The notes under the pieces were generated by a model. It saw only the letters and a program-made list of their open reading frames with translations, ran no database searches and was not told where the DNA came from. A stretch of 55,690 nt of DNA. Origin: Amphritea sp. (GTDB lineage: Bacteria > Pseudomonadota > Gammaproteobacteria > Pseudomonadales > Balneatricaceae). The translations under genes were made by a program, and so were the position numbers. Positions 47,465 to 55,690 of the stretch are shown piece by piece (positions within the stretch are counted from its first letter, which is position 1; every line of letters begins with the position of its first letter). The stretch covers positions 1-55,690 of the forward strand of contig JAOXSA010000058.1 of assembly GCA_025800245.1 (NCBI GenBank), written 5' to 3'.

Positions 47465-49282
47465 TTAGTTATCTACCTTAAGCACGGCGAGGAAGGCATC
47501 CTGCGGGATCTCTACCCGACCTACCTGCTTCATCCGTTTCTTACCTTCTTTCTGTTTCTGCAGCAGCTTCTTCTTACGGCTCACGTCACCACCGTAACAT
47601 TTAGCAGTTACGTTCTTACGCAGTGCTTTCACTGTGGTCCGGGAGATAATCTTGCCGCCAATGGCTGCCTGAATCGCTACATCAAACATCTGCCGTGGAA
47701 TCAGCTCTTTCATCTTTTCACACAGCTGACGACCACGGTACTGAGCATTATCCCGGTGCAGGATGACCGCCAGTGCATCGACTTTCTCGCTGTTAATCAG
47801 GATATCCAGGCGCACCAGATGCGCTGGTTCAAAGCGCACAAAGTTATATTCCAGAGACGCATAGCCACGGCTGACTGACTTCAGTCGATCGAAGAAATCC
47901 AATACCACTTCAGCCATCGGTAACTCGTAAGACACCTGAACCTGATTACCAACAAAGTTCATGTTCTTCTGTACGCCACGCTTATCCACACACAGACCGA
48001 TGACCTGGCCCAGATAGTCCTGCGGCACCAGAATATTCGCTTCAACGATCGGCTCCCGCATCTCGTTGATAGTGCCCGGATCCGGCAGCTTTGACGGACT
48101 ATCGATATGAATCACATCGCCGTTATTCAGTTCCAGTTCGTACACTACGGTTGGCGCAGTGGTCACCAGATCCAGATTGTATTCACGCTCCAGACGTTCC
48201 TGGATGATCTCCATGTGCAGCATGCCCAGGAAACCACAACGGAAGCCAAAGCCCAGTGCATCCGAAGATTCTGGTTCGAAGAACAGAGAGGCATCGTTGA
48301 GGGTCAGCTTATCCAGCGCTTCACGGAAATCTTCATAGTCATCGGAACTGGTTGGGAACAGACCGGCATACACCTGAGGCTGTACCTTCTGGAAGCCCGG
48401 CAGGCTTTCCACTTCCGGCGTTTTAGCGTGAGTGATGGTATCACCGACCGGCGCACCGTGGATATCTTTGATACCAGCAACCACATAACCTACTTCACCG
48501 GCTTTCAGCTCACCGGTTTCATGGCGTTTCGGGGTAAAGATCCCCACACCGTCAACCGGCTGAATCTGACCGGTAGACTTAATCTGAATTTTGTCTTTCT
48601 TGCGCAGAGTGCCTTCTTTAACACGCACCAGAGACACTACGCCCAGATAATTATCGAACCAGGAATCGATAATCAGCGCCTGCAGTGGTGCATCCGGATC
48701 ACCTTCCGGTGCCGGGATATCCTTTACCAGCTGTTCCAGAACGTCTTCGATACCCAGACCACTCTTGGCGCTACAAGGCACCGCATTGTCAGCTTCGATG
48801 CCAATAACTTCTTCGATCTCCAGACGGACCCGCTCAGGCTCTGCCTGTGGCAGATCCATTTTGTTCAGTACAGGCAATACTTCAAGCCCCTGCTCCAGCG
48901 CGGTGTAGCAGTTAGCCACTGACTGTGCTTCAACGCCCTGAGCCGCGTCCACAACCAGCAACGCCCCTTCGCAGGCAGCCAGTGAACGGGATACCTCATA
49001 GCTGAAGTCTACGTGTCCAGGTGTATCGATGAAATTGAGCTGATAGGTATTACCGTCTTTAGCGGTATAGTTCAGGGTTACACTCTGAGCTTTGATGGTG
49101 ATCCCACGCTCGCGCTCAAGATCCATAGAGTCCAGTACCTGCTGCTCCATCTCCCGTTCGGAGAGACCACCACAGGTCTGAATAAAACGGTCAGCCAGGG
49201 TCGACTTACCATGATCGATATGGGCAATAATCGAAAAATTACGAATATGTTCGAGCTTACTCACCGTGGAATCACCAGCCAT
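47465..49282 (-). CDS. lepA: Elongation factor 4 (LepA)
   Basis: LepA is a ribosome-associated GTPase thought to act in initiation or back-translocation under stress. The 605-residue protein has G1 [11 protein letters not shown]3 DTPGHVDF, G4 NKMDLP, the EF-G-like domains and the LepA-specific C-terminal domain ending [19 protein letters not shown] 271-codon antisense frame within it is a shadow. Confidence 0.98.
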   Translation of the reverse strand: MAGDSTVSKLEHIRNFSIIAHIDHGKSTLADRFIQTCGGLSEREMEQQVLDSMDLERERGITIKAQSVTLNYTAKDGNTYQLNFIDTPGHVDFSYEVSRSLAACEGALLVVDAAQGVEAQSVANCYTALEQGLEVLPVLNKMDLPQAEPERVRLEIEEVIGIEADNAVPCSAKSGLGIEDVLEQLVKDIPAPEGDPDAPLQALIIDSWFDNYLGVVSLVRVKEGTLRKKDKIQIKSTGQIQPVDGVGIFTPKRHETGELKAGEVGYVVAGIKDIHGAPVGDTITHAKTPEVESLPGFQKVQPQVYAGLFPTSSDDYEDFREALDKLTLNDASLFFEPESSDALGFGFRCGFLGMLHMEIIQERLEREYNLDLVTTAPTVVYELELNNGDVIHIDSPSKLPDPGTINEMREPIVEANILVPQDYLGQVIGLCVDKRGVQKNMNFVGNQVQVSYELPMAEVVLDFFDRLKSVSRGYASLEYNFVRFEPAHLVRLDILINSEKVDALAVILHRDNAQYRGRQLCEKMKELIPRQMFDVAIQAAIGGKIISRTTVKALRKNVTAKCYGGDVSRKKKLLQKQKEGKKRMKQVGRVEIPQDAFLAVLKVDN

Positions 49283-49364
49283 TCTATTTACGTCAACCCG
49301 AAGGAATTACGGGGATCTTTCTGAAGCGGGCAAGTGTACCGTATTTCATGACCTACCACCATCA

Positions 49365-49429
49365 AAGCAAGCCCTGAAAGCAAGCCCTGAAAACAAGCCG
49401 TTAAATTAGGCCCTTAAAATAAGCCCCGT
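49365..49429. repeat. Degenerate 13-bp tandem repeat (5 units) between mucD and lepA
   Basis: Units of 13 bp start at 49365, 49378, 49391, 49404 and 49417. The first two are identical (AAGCAAGCCCTGA); the others drift (AAACAAGCCGTTA, AATTAGGCCCTTA, AAATAAGCCCCGT). They lie just upstream of lepA on its transcription path, after the mucD terminator. Confidence 0.8.
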
Positions 49430-49440
49430 CAGAAAATAAA

Positions 49441-49462
49441 CAGGGGGCTCTGTGGCCCCCTG
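49441..49462 (-). terminator. Rho-independent terminator after mucD
   Basis: The perfect stem CAGGGGGC/GCCCCCTG (49441-49448 and 49455-49462) with a 6-nt loop is followed on the minus strand by TTTATTTT, 13 nt past the mucD stop. Confidence 0.88.
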
Positions 49463-49475
49463 TTCTGATGTCGTC

Positions 49476-50882
49476 TTACTTTACCTTCAACGGTATAAAC
49501 AACGGACTGCCCCGTCTCACGATTCGCATTGGCACAGCCTTATTTTCAGGGATCGCCTTCACCACCCGGGCAAAAGTATCAATGGAGTCAATTTCCTTAC
49601 CATTAAGCATGGTAATCACATCACCGACCACCAGACCTGCTTCAGCACCTGCTCCCGGCTCAACCCGGCGGACCACAACTCCGGCAGTCACATTCCAGCG
49701 CTCTTTCTGCTGATCATCCAGCTCACTCAGCTGAATATTGAGGCGGTTCAGAGCCGGCTCGGTTTTGCTGGTTTTACCACGCTTTGAAGTCTGACCGGCA
49801 TCAGGCAACAGACCGATAGTGACCCGGATGGTCTCTTTGTTACCATTACGAACCACACCTACTTTCGCTTCGGTCTCAGGCTTATAACGACCCACCTGAT
49901 GCGGCAGATCACCTGAGCGGTTGATAGCCTGACCGTTGAAACTGTAAATAATATCTCCCTCTTTCAGCCCCGCAGCCTCAGCCGGGCTATCAGGCAGGAC
50001 CTTCGCTACCAGAGCTCCCTCCGGTTTATCCAGACCGAAGGATTCAGCCAGATCACGACTGACTTCCTGAATAATCACACCCAGCCATCCTCGACTGACC
50101 TGACCGTCCTGTTTCAGCTGACCCGCCACTTCCATTGCAACATTCATAGGAATCGCAAAAGACAGGCCCATAAAGCCACCGGAGCGGGTATAGATCTGAG
50201 AGTTAATCCCAATCACTTCACCGTCGAGGTTAAACAGAGGGCCGCCCGAGTTACCCGGATTGATAGCAACGTCGGTCTGAATAAAAGGAACATAGGTTTC
50301 GTTCGCCAGACTACGATCAGTCGCGCTGATAATGCCTGCGGTGACAGAGTAATCAAAGCCAAATGGTGACCCGATCGCCAGCACCCACTCTCCGACTTCT
50401 GCACGATCCGAATTACCTACCTTCACCACCGGAAGATCGCTTGCCTCTATTTTCAGCAAAGCAACATCCGAACGCTTGTCCGAGCCGATGACTTCCGCCT
50501 CAAGCTGTCTACGGTCATTCAGACGCACAATCACTTTCTCTGCCCCATCAACAACATGGTGATTGGTCAGAATGTAGCCATCCTCAGAGATAATGAAGCC
50601 AGATCCCAGAGATTGTGGTGCCGGGCGCCGCGGCACATTACCACCTGAGTTAGGTGGCATACGGAAAAAATGACGGAATATCTCAGGGATATCCTGGCCT
50701 TCAGGAAACTGAAACTGCGGAGCATTGGAATTACGGGCCGGTGCTTCCTGCACAGTACTGATATTTACTACCGCAGGTGAAGCCTCTTTTACCAGTTCCC
50801 GGAACTCCGGTAGCTCAGCATGAGCACGACCGACAACCAATAGACACAACACCAAACTGAACGTTGCTTTAAGCAATTTCAT
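49476..50882 (-). CDS. mucD: Periplasmic serine endoprotease MucD/DegP-like
   Basis: The 468-residue protein has a signal peptide (KATFSLVLCLLVVGRAHA), a trypsin-like domain with the catalytic triad H109 (TNHHVVDG), D139 (KRSDVALLKIE) and S212 (NPGNSGGPLF), and two C-terminal PDZ domains (about 260-350 and 375-465). It degrades misfolded envelope proteins. It is the last gene of the rpoE locus and 45 nt after rseC, in the position of mucD in Pseudomonas. Confidence 0.95.
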   Translation of the reverse strand: MKLLKATFSLVLCLLVVGRAHAELPEFRELVKEASPAVVNISTVQEAPARNSNAPQFQFPEGQDIPEIFRHFFRMPPNSGGNVPRRPAPQSLGSGFIISEDGYILTNHHVVDGAEKVIVRLNDRRQLEAEVIGSDKRSDVALLKIEASDLPVVKVGNSDRAEVGEWVLAIGSPFGFDYSVTAGIISATDRSLANETYVPFIQTDVAINPGNSGGPLFNLDGEVIGINSQIYTRSGGFMGLSFAIPMNVAMEVAGQLKQDGQVSRGWLGVIIQEVSRDLAESFGLDKPEGALVAKVLPDSPAEAAGLKEGDIIYSFNGQAINRSGDLPHQVGRYKPETEAKVGVVRNGNKETIRVTIGLLPDAGQTSKRGKTSKTEPALNRLNIQLSELDDQQKERWNVTAGVVVRRVEPGAGAEAGLVVGDVITMLNGKEIDSIDTFARVVKAIPENKAVPMRIVRRGSPLFIPLKVK

Positions 50883-50927
50883 AGTCTGTTACCTGTACAT
50901 CTGAATAGATACATTAAGAATCAGAAC

Positions 50928-51368
50928 TTAAACTGAAACCCGACGCAGCAGCACCGGACGGTAACTGCAGGATTGACTCATCCGATCAGAGATCAGTCGG
51001 GTCAGACCAAAACCTGAGGCCAATCCCAGCAATCCTCCGGCTATCACCCAGGGTTCACTAAAACCTGCCTGCTGAGGAATCACAGCAACAATAAACATTG
51101 CCAGTACCGGCACCAGATAAACCAGCAAAGATGCGGTGATAAATGAGCGCTCTCCTACCCCCAGCACTACCTCATCATCGATACTAACGGCCAGATGGTC
51201 TGGATTATCGACCTGAATTTCCAGACGCCGGCCATCACCTACTCTGGCCAGCAGACTCTGCCCACACCCCTTTTGCGCACTACAGGAAACGCAGGCACTC
51301 TGCTTAACGGTTTCCACCCAGACCTGGTTATCAGCGATTCTGACAACCCGGCCACTTTCTTCAATCAT
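50928..51368 (-). CDS. rseC: RseC/MucC-like membrane protein
   Basis: The 146-residue protein has the Cys-rich cytoplasmic N-terminus typical of RseC (SACVSCSAQKGCGQSLL), two transmembrane segments (about 72-92 and 101-120) and a short basic tail. RseC-family proteins modulate sigma-E or act in redox and iron-sulfur steps. It lies 43 nt after the rseA/rseB hybrid and before mucD. Confidence 0.88.
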   Translation of the reverse strand: MIEESGRVVRIADNQVWVETVKQSACVSCSAQKGCGQSLLARVGDGRRLEIQVDNPDHLAVSIDDEVVLGVGERSFITASLLVYLVPVLAMFIVAVIPQQAGFSEPWVIAGGLLGLASGFGLTRLISDRMSQSCSYRPVLLRRVSV

Positions 51369-51411
51369 AAAACGCTACCCGTTTCTGCCTTCACTAGTGA
51401 ATACAGAAAAG

Positions 51412-52245
51412 TTAATGGGTACTCGTCAGTGAATTTGCAACCCTGTCAGCAACCAGTAACGGCACATCACCCACCACAGTGATAAAGTGCTGATTAACAC
51501 GCTTACCTACAGCCACCATTTCACCAACTTGCGTTGCGCCTTCCGGCACAGCAGCATTACCCGCACGCTCGATACACAGAGTGAATGAGTTCTTTCCGTT
51601 GCTGAACACGGTGATATCAGTACCCGGGGCCACTGCATTCTTCACCGGAGAGTAGCCTTCCGGAAGCCAGCCTGGATTACTGCTGGCAAGGTCTGTCGTC
51701 GTCAGCACCTGATGTTGACGGATATAGCTATTCAGACCTTTATTAAGCCGGATAATGTCAGCCTCATCGCCAATATCAACGGCAGTATCAGGTCGACCAA
51801 ACTGTGCTCGCATAAAGTCGGTAGGCGCTGTCAAAGCTGGTAATGAGTAACCCGGTACATTCGTTGCTACAGTATTATCCGTAGCAGGTACCCCGACACC
51901 GAAATTCTGACCACCAAGGATCACAACGGCAGTAACCGAAGCCGCAACAGCCATACTGATCAGTGGTTTGAAAAAACCGGTTCTGGCAGGCTGACGGCTC
52001 TGAGCTTCTGTAGCGGGCTGTTGTTGGTAAGCTGGCTCTTCATCGAGAGCAGCCATTACCGCACTGCTGATATCTCCTGAAGCCAGAGTTTCCTGTTTAA
52101 GAACGGAGCGGGTCACATGGTAGCGACGCCATTGTTCTCCTAACTGTTTATCGTCAGCTGTCTGTTCCAGCGTTCTGCGCAACTCAAAGTCACTGCCTTC
52201 ATTATCCATCAAAGCAGAGAGCATCTCTTTGGGTTGTTGGCTCAT
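51412..52245 (-). CDS. Anti-sigma-E factor: RseA/MucA fused to RseB/MucB C-terminal domain
   Basis: The 277-residue protein follows rpoE by 69 nt. Residues about 1-70 (LSALMDNEGSDFELRRTL, WRRYHVTRSVLK) match the sigma-binding domain of RseA/MucA. A transmembrane segment lies at about 95-113, and a periplasmic tail ends in LNSYIRQHQV, like MucA. This is joined to a segment (about 192-273) with GWLPEGY, ITVFSNGKNSFTL and HFITVVGDVPLLVADRVA, resembling the C-terminal domain of RseB/MucB. The large N-terminal lipoprotein-like domain of RseB is absent, and no separate rseB is present. The ATG at 52245 has GAGGAG upstream; the frame's earlier start is rejected. One uninterrupted frame argues against a sequencing error. 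Confidence 0.82.
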   Translation of the reverse strand: MSQQPKEMLSALMDNEGSDFELRRTLEQTADDKQLGEQWRRYHVTRSVLKQETLASGDISSAVMAALDEEPAYQQQPATEAQSRQPARTGFFKPLISMAVAASVTAVVILGGQNFGVGVPATDNTVATNVPGYSLPALTAPTDFMRAQFGRPDTAVDIGDEADIIRLNKGLNSYIRQHQVLTTTDLASSNPGWLPEGYSPVKNAVAPGTDITVFSNGKNSFTLCIERAGNAAVPEGATQVGEMVAVGKRVNQHFITVVGDVPLLVADRVANSLTSTH

Positions 52246-52314
52246 TGACCGACTCCTCAACCAGTGTTCAGTTTGGCTGAATTAGCTTCAGCTCTTGTTT
52301 AGTTCAGTTGCTGT

Positions 52315-52899
52315 TTAATTCAGCAGTGGAGCAATCTCTTTATCGATCGCTTCCCGTGCCCGGAAAATACGTGATCTCACAGTGCCTACCGGACAATCCA
52401 TAATCTGCGCTATATCTTCATAGCTCAGGCCTTCAAACTCACGCAACGACAATGCTGCGCGAAGATCTTCAGGTAAACGATCCATCGCTGTTCTGACAAC
52501 CCGGGACAATTCATCCCGGTATAAATTGTTCTCAGGATTCTCTATATCCTTGAGTCCCCGATCTCCCTCCAGATGATGAGCATCGTCAACGTCGATATCC
52601 ATATCCGGCGGTCTGCGCCCTTTGGCTACCAGGTGGTTCTTAGCGGTATTGATAGCAATCCGGTACAACCAGGTATAGAAGGCACTATCGCCACGAAAAT
52701 TAGGCAGTGCGCGGTAAGCCTTGATAAAGGCCTCCTGAGACACATCCATTGCTTCGTGATGATCGTATACATAACGACCAATCAGACCGATAATTTTGTG
52801 CTGGTATTTTTTAACCAGCAGGTCGAATGCAGTTTTGTCACCTGCCTGGACCCGTTGAACCAGCTTCTTATCAATCGATGCTTGGCTTTCAGTGGACAT
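52315..52899 (-). CDS. rpoE: RNA polymerase sigma-E (AlgU/RpoE) factor
   Basis: The 194-residue ECF sigma factor has region 2 (AFDLLVKKYQHKIIGLIGRYV, DVSQEAFIKAYRAL, FYTWLYRIAINTAKNHL) and region 4 (LPEDLRAALSLREFEGLSYEDIAQIM, VGTVRSRIFRARE). It directs envelope-stress transcription and is held by the anti-sigma protein encoded next. A sigma-E-type promoter lies about 120 nt upstream of the start. Confidence 0.96.
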   Translation of the reverse strand: MSTESQASIDKKLVQRVQAGDKTAFDLLVKKYQHKIIGLIGRYVYDHHEAMDVSQEAFIKAYRALPNFRGDSAFYTWLYRIAINTAKNHLVAKGRRPPDMDIDVDDAHHLEGDRGLKDIENPENNLYRDELSRVVRTAMDRLPEDLRAALSLREFEGLSYEDIAQIMDCPVGTVRSRIFRAREAIDKEIAPLLN

Positions 52900-53018
52900 T
52901 CGCTTCCTTAAATATGAAAAAACCAGACTGAAAATAAGACTCTTATTTCAAGGAAGTATGAATGTCACCCCCTCAATTTTGCAACCCTGCGGTATTGCCG
53001 GGGTGCCAAGTTATAAGG

Positions 53019-53045
53019 TAAGAACTTGCATAACCCATTAAGTTC
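53019..53045 (-). promoter_or_regulatory. Sigma-E-type promoter of rpoE
   Basis: On the minus strand the -35 GAACTT (53045-53040) and -10 TCTTA (53023-53019) are separated by exactly 16 nt, the sigma-E spacing. Transcription would start near 53012, giving a 5' leader of about 110 nt. A second GAACTT occurs on the plus strand at 53022-53027, but the sequence 16 nt after it (TCCAT) is a poor -10. Confidence 0.75.
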
Positions 53046-53140
53046 CATGGCTATGTAAAAAATATTTTTTCTTCCGAGACTGGTTCCGGAAAGGACTTCA
53101 GGCAATAATTGCGCTTTGCACGTTTGGAGAGAGCTCGTCA

Positions 53141-54736
53141 ATGAGCAAAGAGTTTAACTACGATGTACTGGTAATTGGCAGCGGCGCTTCCGGCCTCGGA
53201 CTGGCCCTGCAACTACCTGCGGACTTCCGGATTGCGGTACTGAGCAAGGCAGACCTGACCAGCGGCTCTACATATCAGGCTCAGGGTGGCGTCGCAGCCG
53301 TACTTGATAACAACGACAGCGCGCAATCACACATTGACGACACAATTACTGCCGGTGCAAACCTGAGCCGACGCGATGCTGTTGAATTTACAGTACAGCA
53401 CGGTAAAGAAAGCATCGACTGGCTGATCCGACAGGGCGTTCCTTTTACCCGCGAAGGCGATGAATATCACCTGACCAAAGAGGGCGGACACAGTCATCGA
53501 CGGATTATCCATTCCGCAGACGCAACCGGACAGGCGATCCAGCAAACACTGATCGAAAAAGCCCGTAACAGTGACAATATCGATCTGTTCGAAGACCATA
53601 TCGCGGTAGATCTCATTACCCGCCATAAACTCAATCTGGCCGACAACCGCTGTATCGGAGCTTATGTTCTGGACAATGCAACCGGACACGTCGAGGTATT
53701 CAAAGCCGGCTCAGTGGTGCTGGCAACAGGTGGCGTAAGCAAGGCCTATCTTTACACCAGTAATCCGGATGGTGCATCTGGGGACGGCATCGCCATGGCA
53801 TGGCGTGCAGGCTGCCGGGTCGGTAATCTGGAATTCAATCAGTTCCATCCAACCTGCCTCTATCACCCTCAGGCTAAATCATTCCTGATTACCGAAGCAG
53901 TGAGAGGCGAAGGCGGCCGCCTGCTGCTACCTGATGGTAGCCGCTTTATGGATAAATTTGACCCACGGGGTGAACTGGCGCCCAGGGATATTGTTGCACG
54001 GGCAATAGACCATGAAATGAAACGTCTTGGTGCAGACTGCCTGTTCCTGGATATATCCCATAAACCAGCAGAGTTCGTTAAGCAGCACTTTCCCACGATC
54101 TATGAACGGTGTCTTGGGTATGGCATAGATATTACTCAGGAACCAATTCCCGTGGTACCTGCTGCACACTATACCTGTGGTGGTATCATGACCAATCAAG
54201 CTGGCATGACAGATGTCAAAGGCCTCTACGCTATTGGTGAGACAGCCTTTACCGGCTTACACGGAGCCAACAGACTGGCGAGTAACTCGTTACTGGAATG
54301 TATCGTCTATGCTTCGTCAGCAGCACAGCACATCATCGATAACCGCCCTGCTGAAGATCAACTGCCGGTCATTCCTTGCTGGGATGAGTCTCAGGTAACT
54401 GACTCAGATGAAGACGTTATCATCGCGCATAACTGGGATGAGCTACGCCGCTTCATGTGGGACTATGTAGGGATCGTGCGCACCACTAAACGGCTGCAAA
54501 GGGCTAAACACCGGGTAGACCTGCTCCAGCAGGAAATCAGCGAATACTACAGCAACTATAAAGTCAGCCGCGATCTGCTTGAGCTGAGGAATCTTGCAGT
54601 CGTTGCCGACCTGATCATTCGCTCAGCAATGCACCGTAAAGAAAGCCGTGGACTGCACTATACTCTGGACTATCCTAAAACCCATCCAGAACCCCGTGAC
54701 ACTATTCTGACACCGGTTAACTATGAGTGGCGCTAG
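53141..54736 (+). CDS. nadB: L-aspartate oxidase
   Basis: NadB oxidises L-aspartate to iminoaspartate, the first step of NAD synthesis. The 531-residue flavoprotein has the FAD-binding [15 protein letters not shown], the [13 protein letters not shown] block, the substrate and catalytic region [23 protein letters not shown] and [30 protein letters not shown] precedes the ATG. It is divergent from rpoE and convergent with the ygfX-like gene, overlapping its 3' end by 20 nt. Confidence 0.97.
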   Translation: MSKEFNYDVLVIGSGASGLGLALQLPADFRIAVLSKADLTSGSTYQAQGGVAAVLDNNDSAQSHIDDTITAGANLSRRDAVEFTVQHGKESIDWLIRQGVPFTREGDEYHLTKEGGHSHRRIIHSADATGQAIQQTLIEKARNSDNIDLFEDHIAVDLITRHKLNLADNRCIGAYVLDNATGHVEVFKAGSVVLATGGVSKAYLYTSNPDGASGDGIAMAWRAGCRVGNLEFNQFHPTCLYHPQAKSFLITEAVRGEGGRLLLPDGSRFMDKFDPRGELAPRDIVARAIDHEMKRLGADCLFLDISHKPAEFVKQHFPTIYERCLGYGIDITQEPIPVVPAAHYTCGGIMTNQAGMTDVKGLYAIGETAFTGLHGANRLASNSLLECIVYASSAAQHIIDNRPAEDQLPVIPCWDESQVTDSDEDVIIAHNWDELRRFMWDYVGIVRTTKRLQRAKHRVDLLQQEISEYYSNYKVSRDLLELRNLAVVADLIIRSAMHRKESRGLHYTLDYPKTHPEPRDTILTPVNYEWR

Positions 54737-55169
54737 AGGGTGAAGGCGCATAGCGCAACATAACCTTCAGCCTGCGAAAAGTATCTCTGTCTACAGAGTC
54801 ATTCCAGATCACAAGTTTATAGGGCGCTCGGCGGTCATCACTATATAGCTCAGCCGCCAGCATAAACGGGGCGTTCACCCGCCCCGCTATCCTGGTAACG
54901 GTTACCCACTTCCCACTGGCCAGCTGTAGGTCGACAACCCTTGTATCAGCAACCCAATGAACAGCAATGATAGAATCCGGGTGTCTGAGGCTGAGATAGC
55001 GATCCCAGTTCAGCCAGAACAGAACCAGTAAAATAAGACTCAGTAATACCAATAGCGGAACAGACAGGGAACTGGCCGCCATCCCAGTGACAGCCAATGC
55101 TGCCAGGACTGAAACGACCAGCTTACCTGTTAAAGAAGGGCTGATCTTAAGCAGAAGCGGGCTGAACAC
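54717..55169 (-). CDS. ygfX: YgfX/CptA-like inner membrane protein
   Basis: The 150-residue product has two hydrophobic segments (about 12-55) and a soluble C-terminal part ending near [11 protein letters not shown], the architecture of YgfX. YgfX is encoded with SdhE in gammaproteobacteria, as here, and in E. coli it has been called the CptA toxin, affecting the cytoskeleton. The frame is open upstream to 55223; the GTG at 55169 leaves a 23-nt overlap with sdhE and gives a length close to YgfX, but the start is uncertain. Sequence identity is weak, so the call rests on topology and neighbourhood. Confidence 0.7.
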   Translation of the reverse strand: MFSPLLLKISPSLTGKLVVSVLAALAVTGMAASSLSVPLLVLLSLILLVLFWLNWDRYLSLRHPDSIIAVHWVADTRVVDLQLASGKWVTVTRIAGRVNAPFMLAAELYSDDRRAPYKLVIWNDSVDRDTFRRLKVMLRYAPSPSSATHS

Positions 55170-55407
55170 GATCCAGAATAATCCGAACAATGCGCTGCAT
55201 GTCAGGATCCGGAGCTTCTTCACGCTCAGTCAGCCAGACAAACAGATCGGTATCTTCACATGCCAGCAGATCAACAAAGCGCTTCTGGTCTTCGACATCC
55301 AGATCACGGAACGCCTCGTCAACAAACGGCACAAACAATACATCCAACTCCAGCATGCCGCGACGGCTCTGCCAGCGTAAACGACGAATATCCTCTTCGC
55401 TGTACAT
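55147..55407 (-). CDS. sdhE: Succinate dehydrogenase FAD assembly factor
   Basis: The 86-residue protein has the signature RRGMLELD (RGxxE motif) near residues 15-22 and the acidic helical pattern LACEDTDLFVWLTER. SdhE helps attach FAD to succinate dehydrogenase and fumarate reductase flavoproteins. It is upstream of the ygfX-like gene on the same strand and overlaps it slightly. A GAGTGGC array lies about 165 bp upstream of its start. Confidence 0.94.
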   Translation of the reverse strand: MYSEEDIRRLRWQSRRGMLELDVLFVPFVDEAFRDLDVEDQKRFVDLLACEDTDLFVWLTEREEAPDPDMQRIVRIILDRVQPASA

Positions 55408-55571
55408 CTCTTTCCTGCTTCAGGTTATCGATTATCTACTACTCCGTAAGCCGGGTAACAGGGCATTTTAAAATTGAGACCTGTTGGCTGCCTGAGTAAA
55501 CCGGGAATAATGATACCACTCCTGACACCGTTACGGGATGACAGATGTCATTTTCAGGTTAGAGAGTAGAA

Positions 55572-55655
55572 GAGTGGCGAGTAGCGAGTAGCGAGTAGCG
55601 AGTAGCGAGTAGCGAGTAGCGAGTGGCGAGTGGCGAGTGACGAGTGGCGAGTGGC
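55572..55655 (+). repeat. Heptanucleotide tandem array (GAGT(G/A)GC), 12 units
   Basis: Twelve head-to-tail heptamers: GAGTGGC, six GAGTAGC, two GAGTGGC, one GAGTGAC, two GAGTGGC. It is in the same orientation as the three arrays 24-30 kb away and lies upstream of sdhE. Confidence 0.97.
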
Positions 55656-55672
55656 GAACATTGTTCAATATT

Positions 55673-55690
55673 GTAGGGTGCAATAGCGCC
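55673..55690. repeat. GTAGGGTGC intergenic element (left part, cut by the window end)
   Basis: GTAGGGTGCAATAGCGCC, 17 nt after the heptamer array, matches the left end of the element at 25933-25950 (GTAGAGTGCAACAACGCC) at 15 of 18 positions. The remainder is beyond the window. Confidence 0.7.

Noticed and set aside
48107-48922. 271-codon plus-strand frame inside lepA
   Set aside because: Antisense shadow of lepA, with no protein-like features.
51412-52245. Assembly frameshift or deletion joining rseA to rseB
   Set aside because: The frame is continuous with intact codon usage, the junction follows a complete MucA-like tail, and the downstream spacing to rseC is normal. A real internal deletion in evolution is possible, but an artefact is not indicated by the sequence.

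Overview
The window is a stretch of chromosome from a marine-type gammaproteobacterium. Gene content and order (accBC-prmA, dusB-fis, purHD, rpoE-rse-mucD-lepA-lepB-rnc-era-recO-pdxJ-acpS, relA-mazG, nadB beside sdhE) are typical of Pseudomonadales/Oceanospirillales, and the protein sequences look most like Oceanospirillaceae (for example Amphritea or Neptunomonas relatives). That placement is inference from gene order and protein style; no rRNA is present. I see no tRNA, rRNA, prophage, transposase or CRISPR.

Layout. 1-3.5 kb: the 3' end of a BaeS-like sensor kinase, its response regulator, a small unknown protein, and an opposing pair (DUF2333 membrane protein and an orphan ParA-like ATPase). 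4-8.5 kb: aroQ, accB, accC, prmA and a zinc-ribbon/DUF3426 membrane protein. 8.7-13.1 kb: dusB-fis, then purH and purD, each with a clear terminator. 13.3-16.2 kb: a secreted TPR protein and an L,D-transpeptidase, convergent on a shared terminator and carrying similar C-terminal domains. 16.7-20.9 kb: leucine dehydrogenase with E1alpha, E1beta and E2 of a 2-oxoacid dehydrogenase, a likely branched-chain amino acid catabolic operon. 21-25.8 kb: prkA-yeaH-spoVR stress cluster. 27.3-31.2 kb: phosphate acyltransferase, acetate/propionate kinase, and a FAN1-like VRR-NUC nuclease. 31.3-47.5 kb is mostly minus-strand housekeeping: thioredoxin-like, rlmB, hemH, adk, ppc, a small membrane protein, mazG, relA, cysM, acpS, pdxJ, recO, era, rnc, DUF4845, lepB. 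47.5-53 kb: lepA, mucD and the envelope-stress locus rpoE-(rseA/rseB hybrid)-rseC. 53-55.4 kb: nadB, then ygfX-like and sdhE.

The most unusual non-coding content is concentrated at 25.8-27.1 kb, 31.2-31.8 kb and 55.5-55.7 kb. Three kinds of intergenic repeat recur there: tandem arrays of the heptamer GAGTGGC (9, 8, 8 and 12 full units); hairpin cassettes with fixed linkers but variable stems, including a 155-bp tandem repeat in which a stem changes by a compensating base pair; and a GTAG(A/G)GTGC palindromic element that twice follows a heptamer array in the same order and orientation.

The most unusual gene is the anti-sigma factor at 51412-52245. It has an RseA/MucA-like cytoplasmic domain, a transmembrane segment and a periplasmic tail, followed directly by a segment resembling only the C-terminal domain of RseB/MucB. 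It sits where separate rseA and rseB genes would normally be. A good sigma-E-type promoter (GAACTT, 16 nt, TCTTA) precedes rpoE, consistent with autoregulation of the locus.
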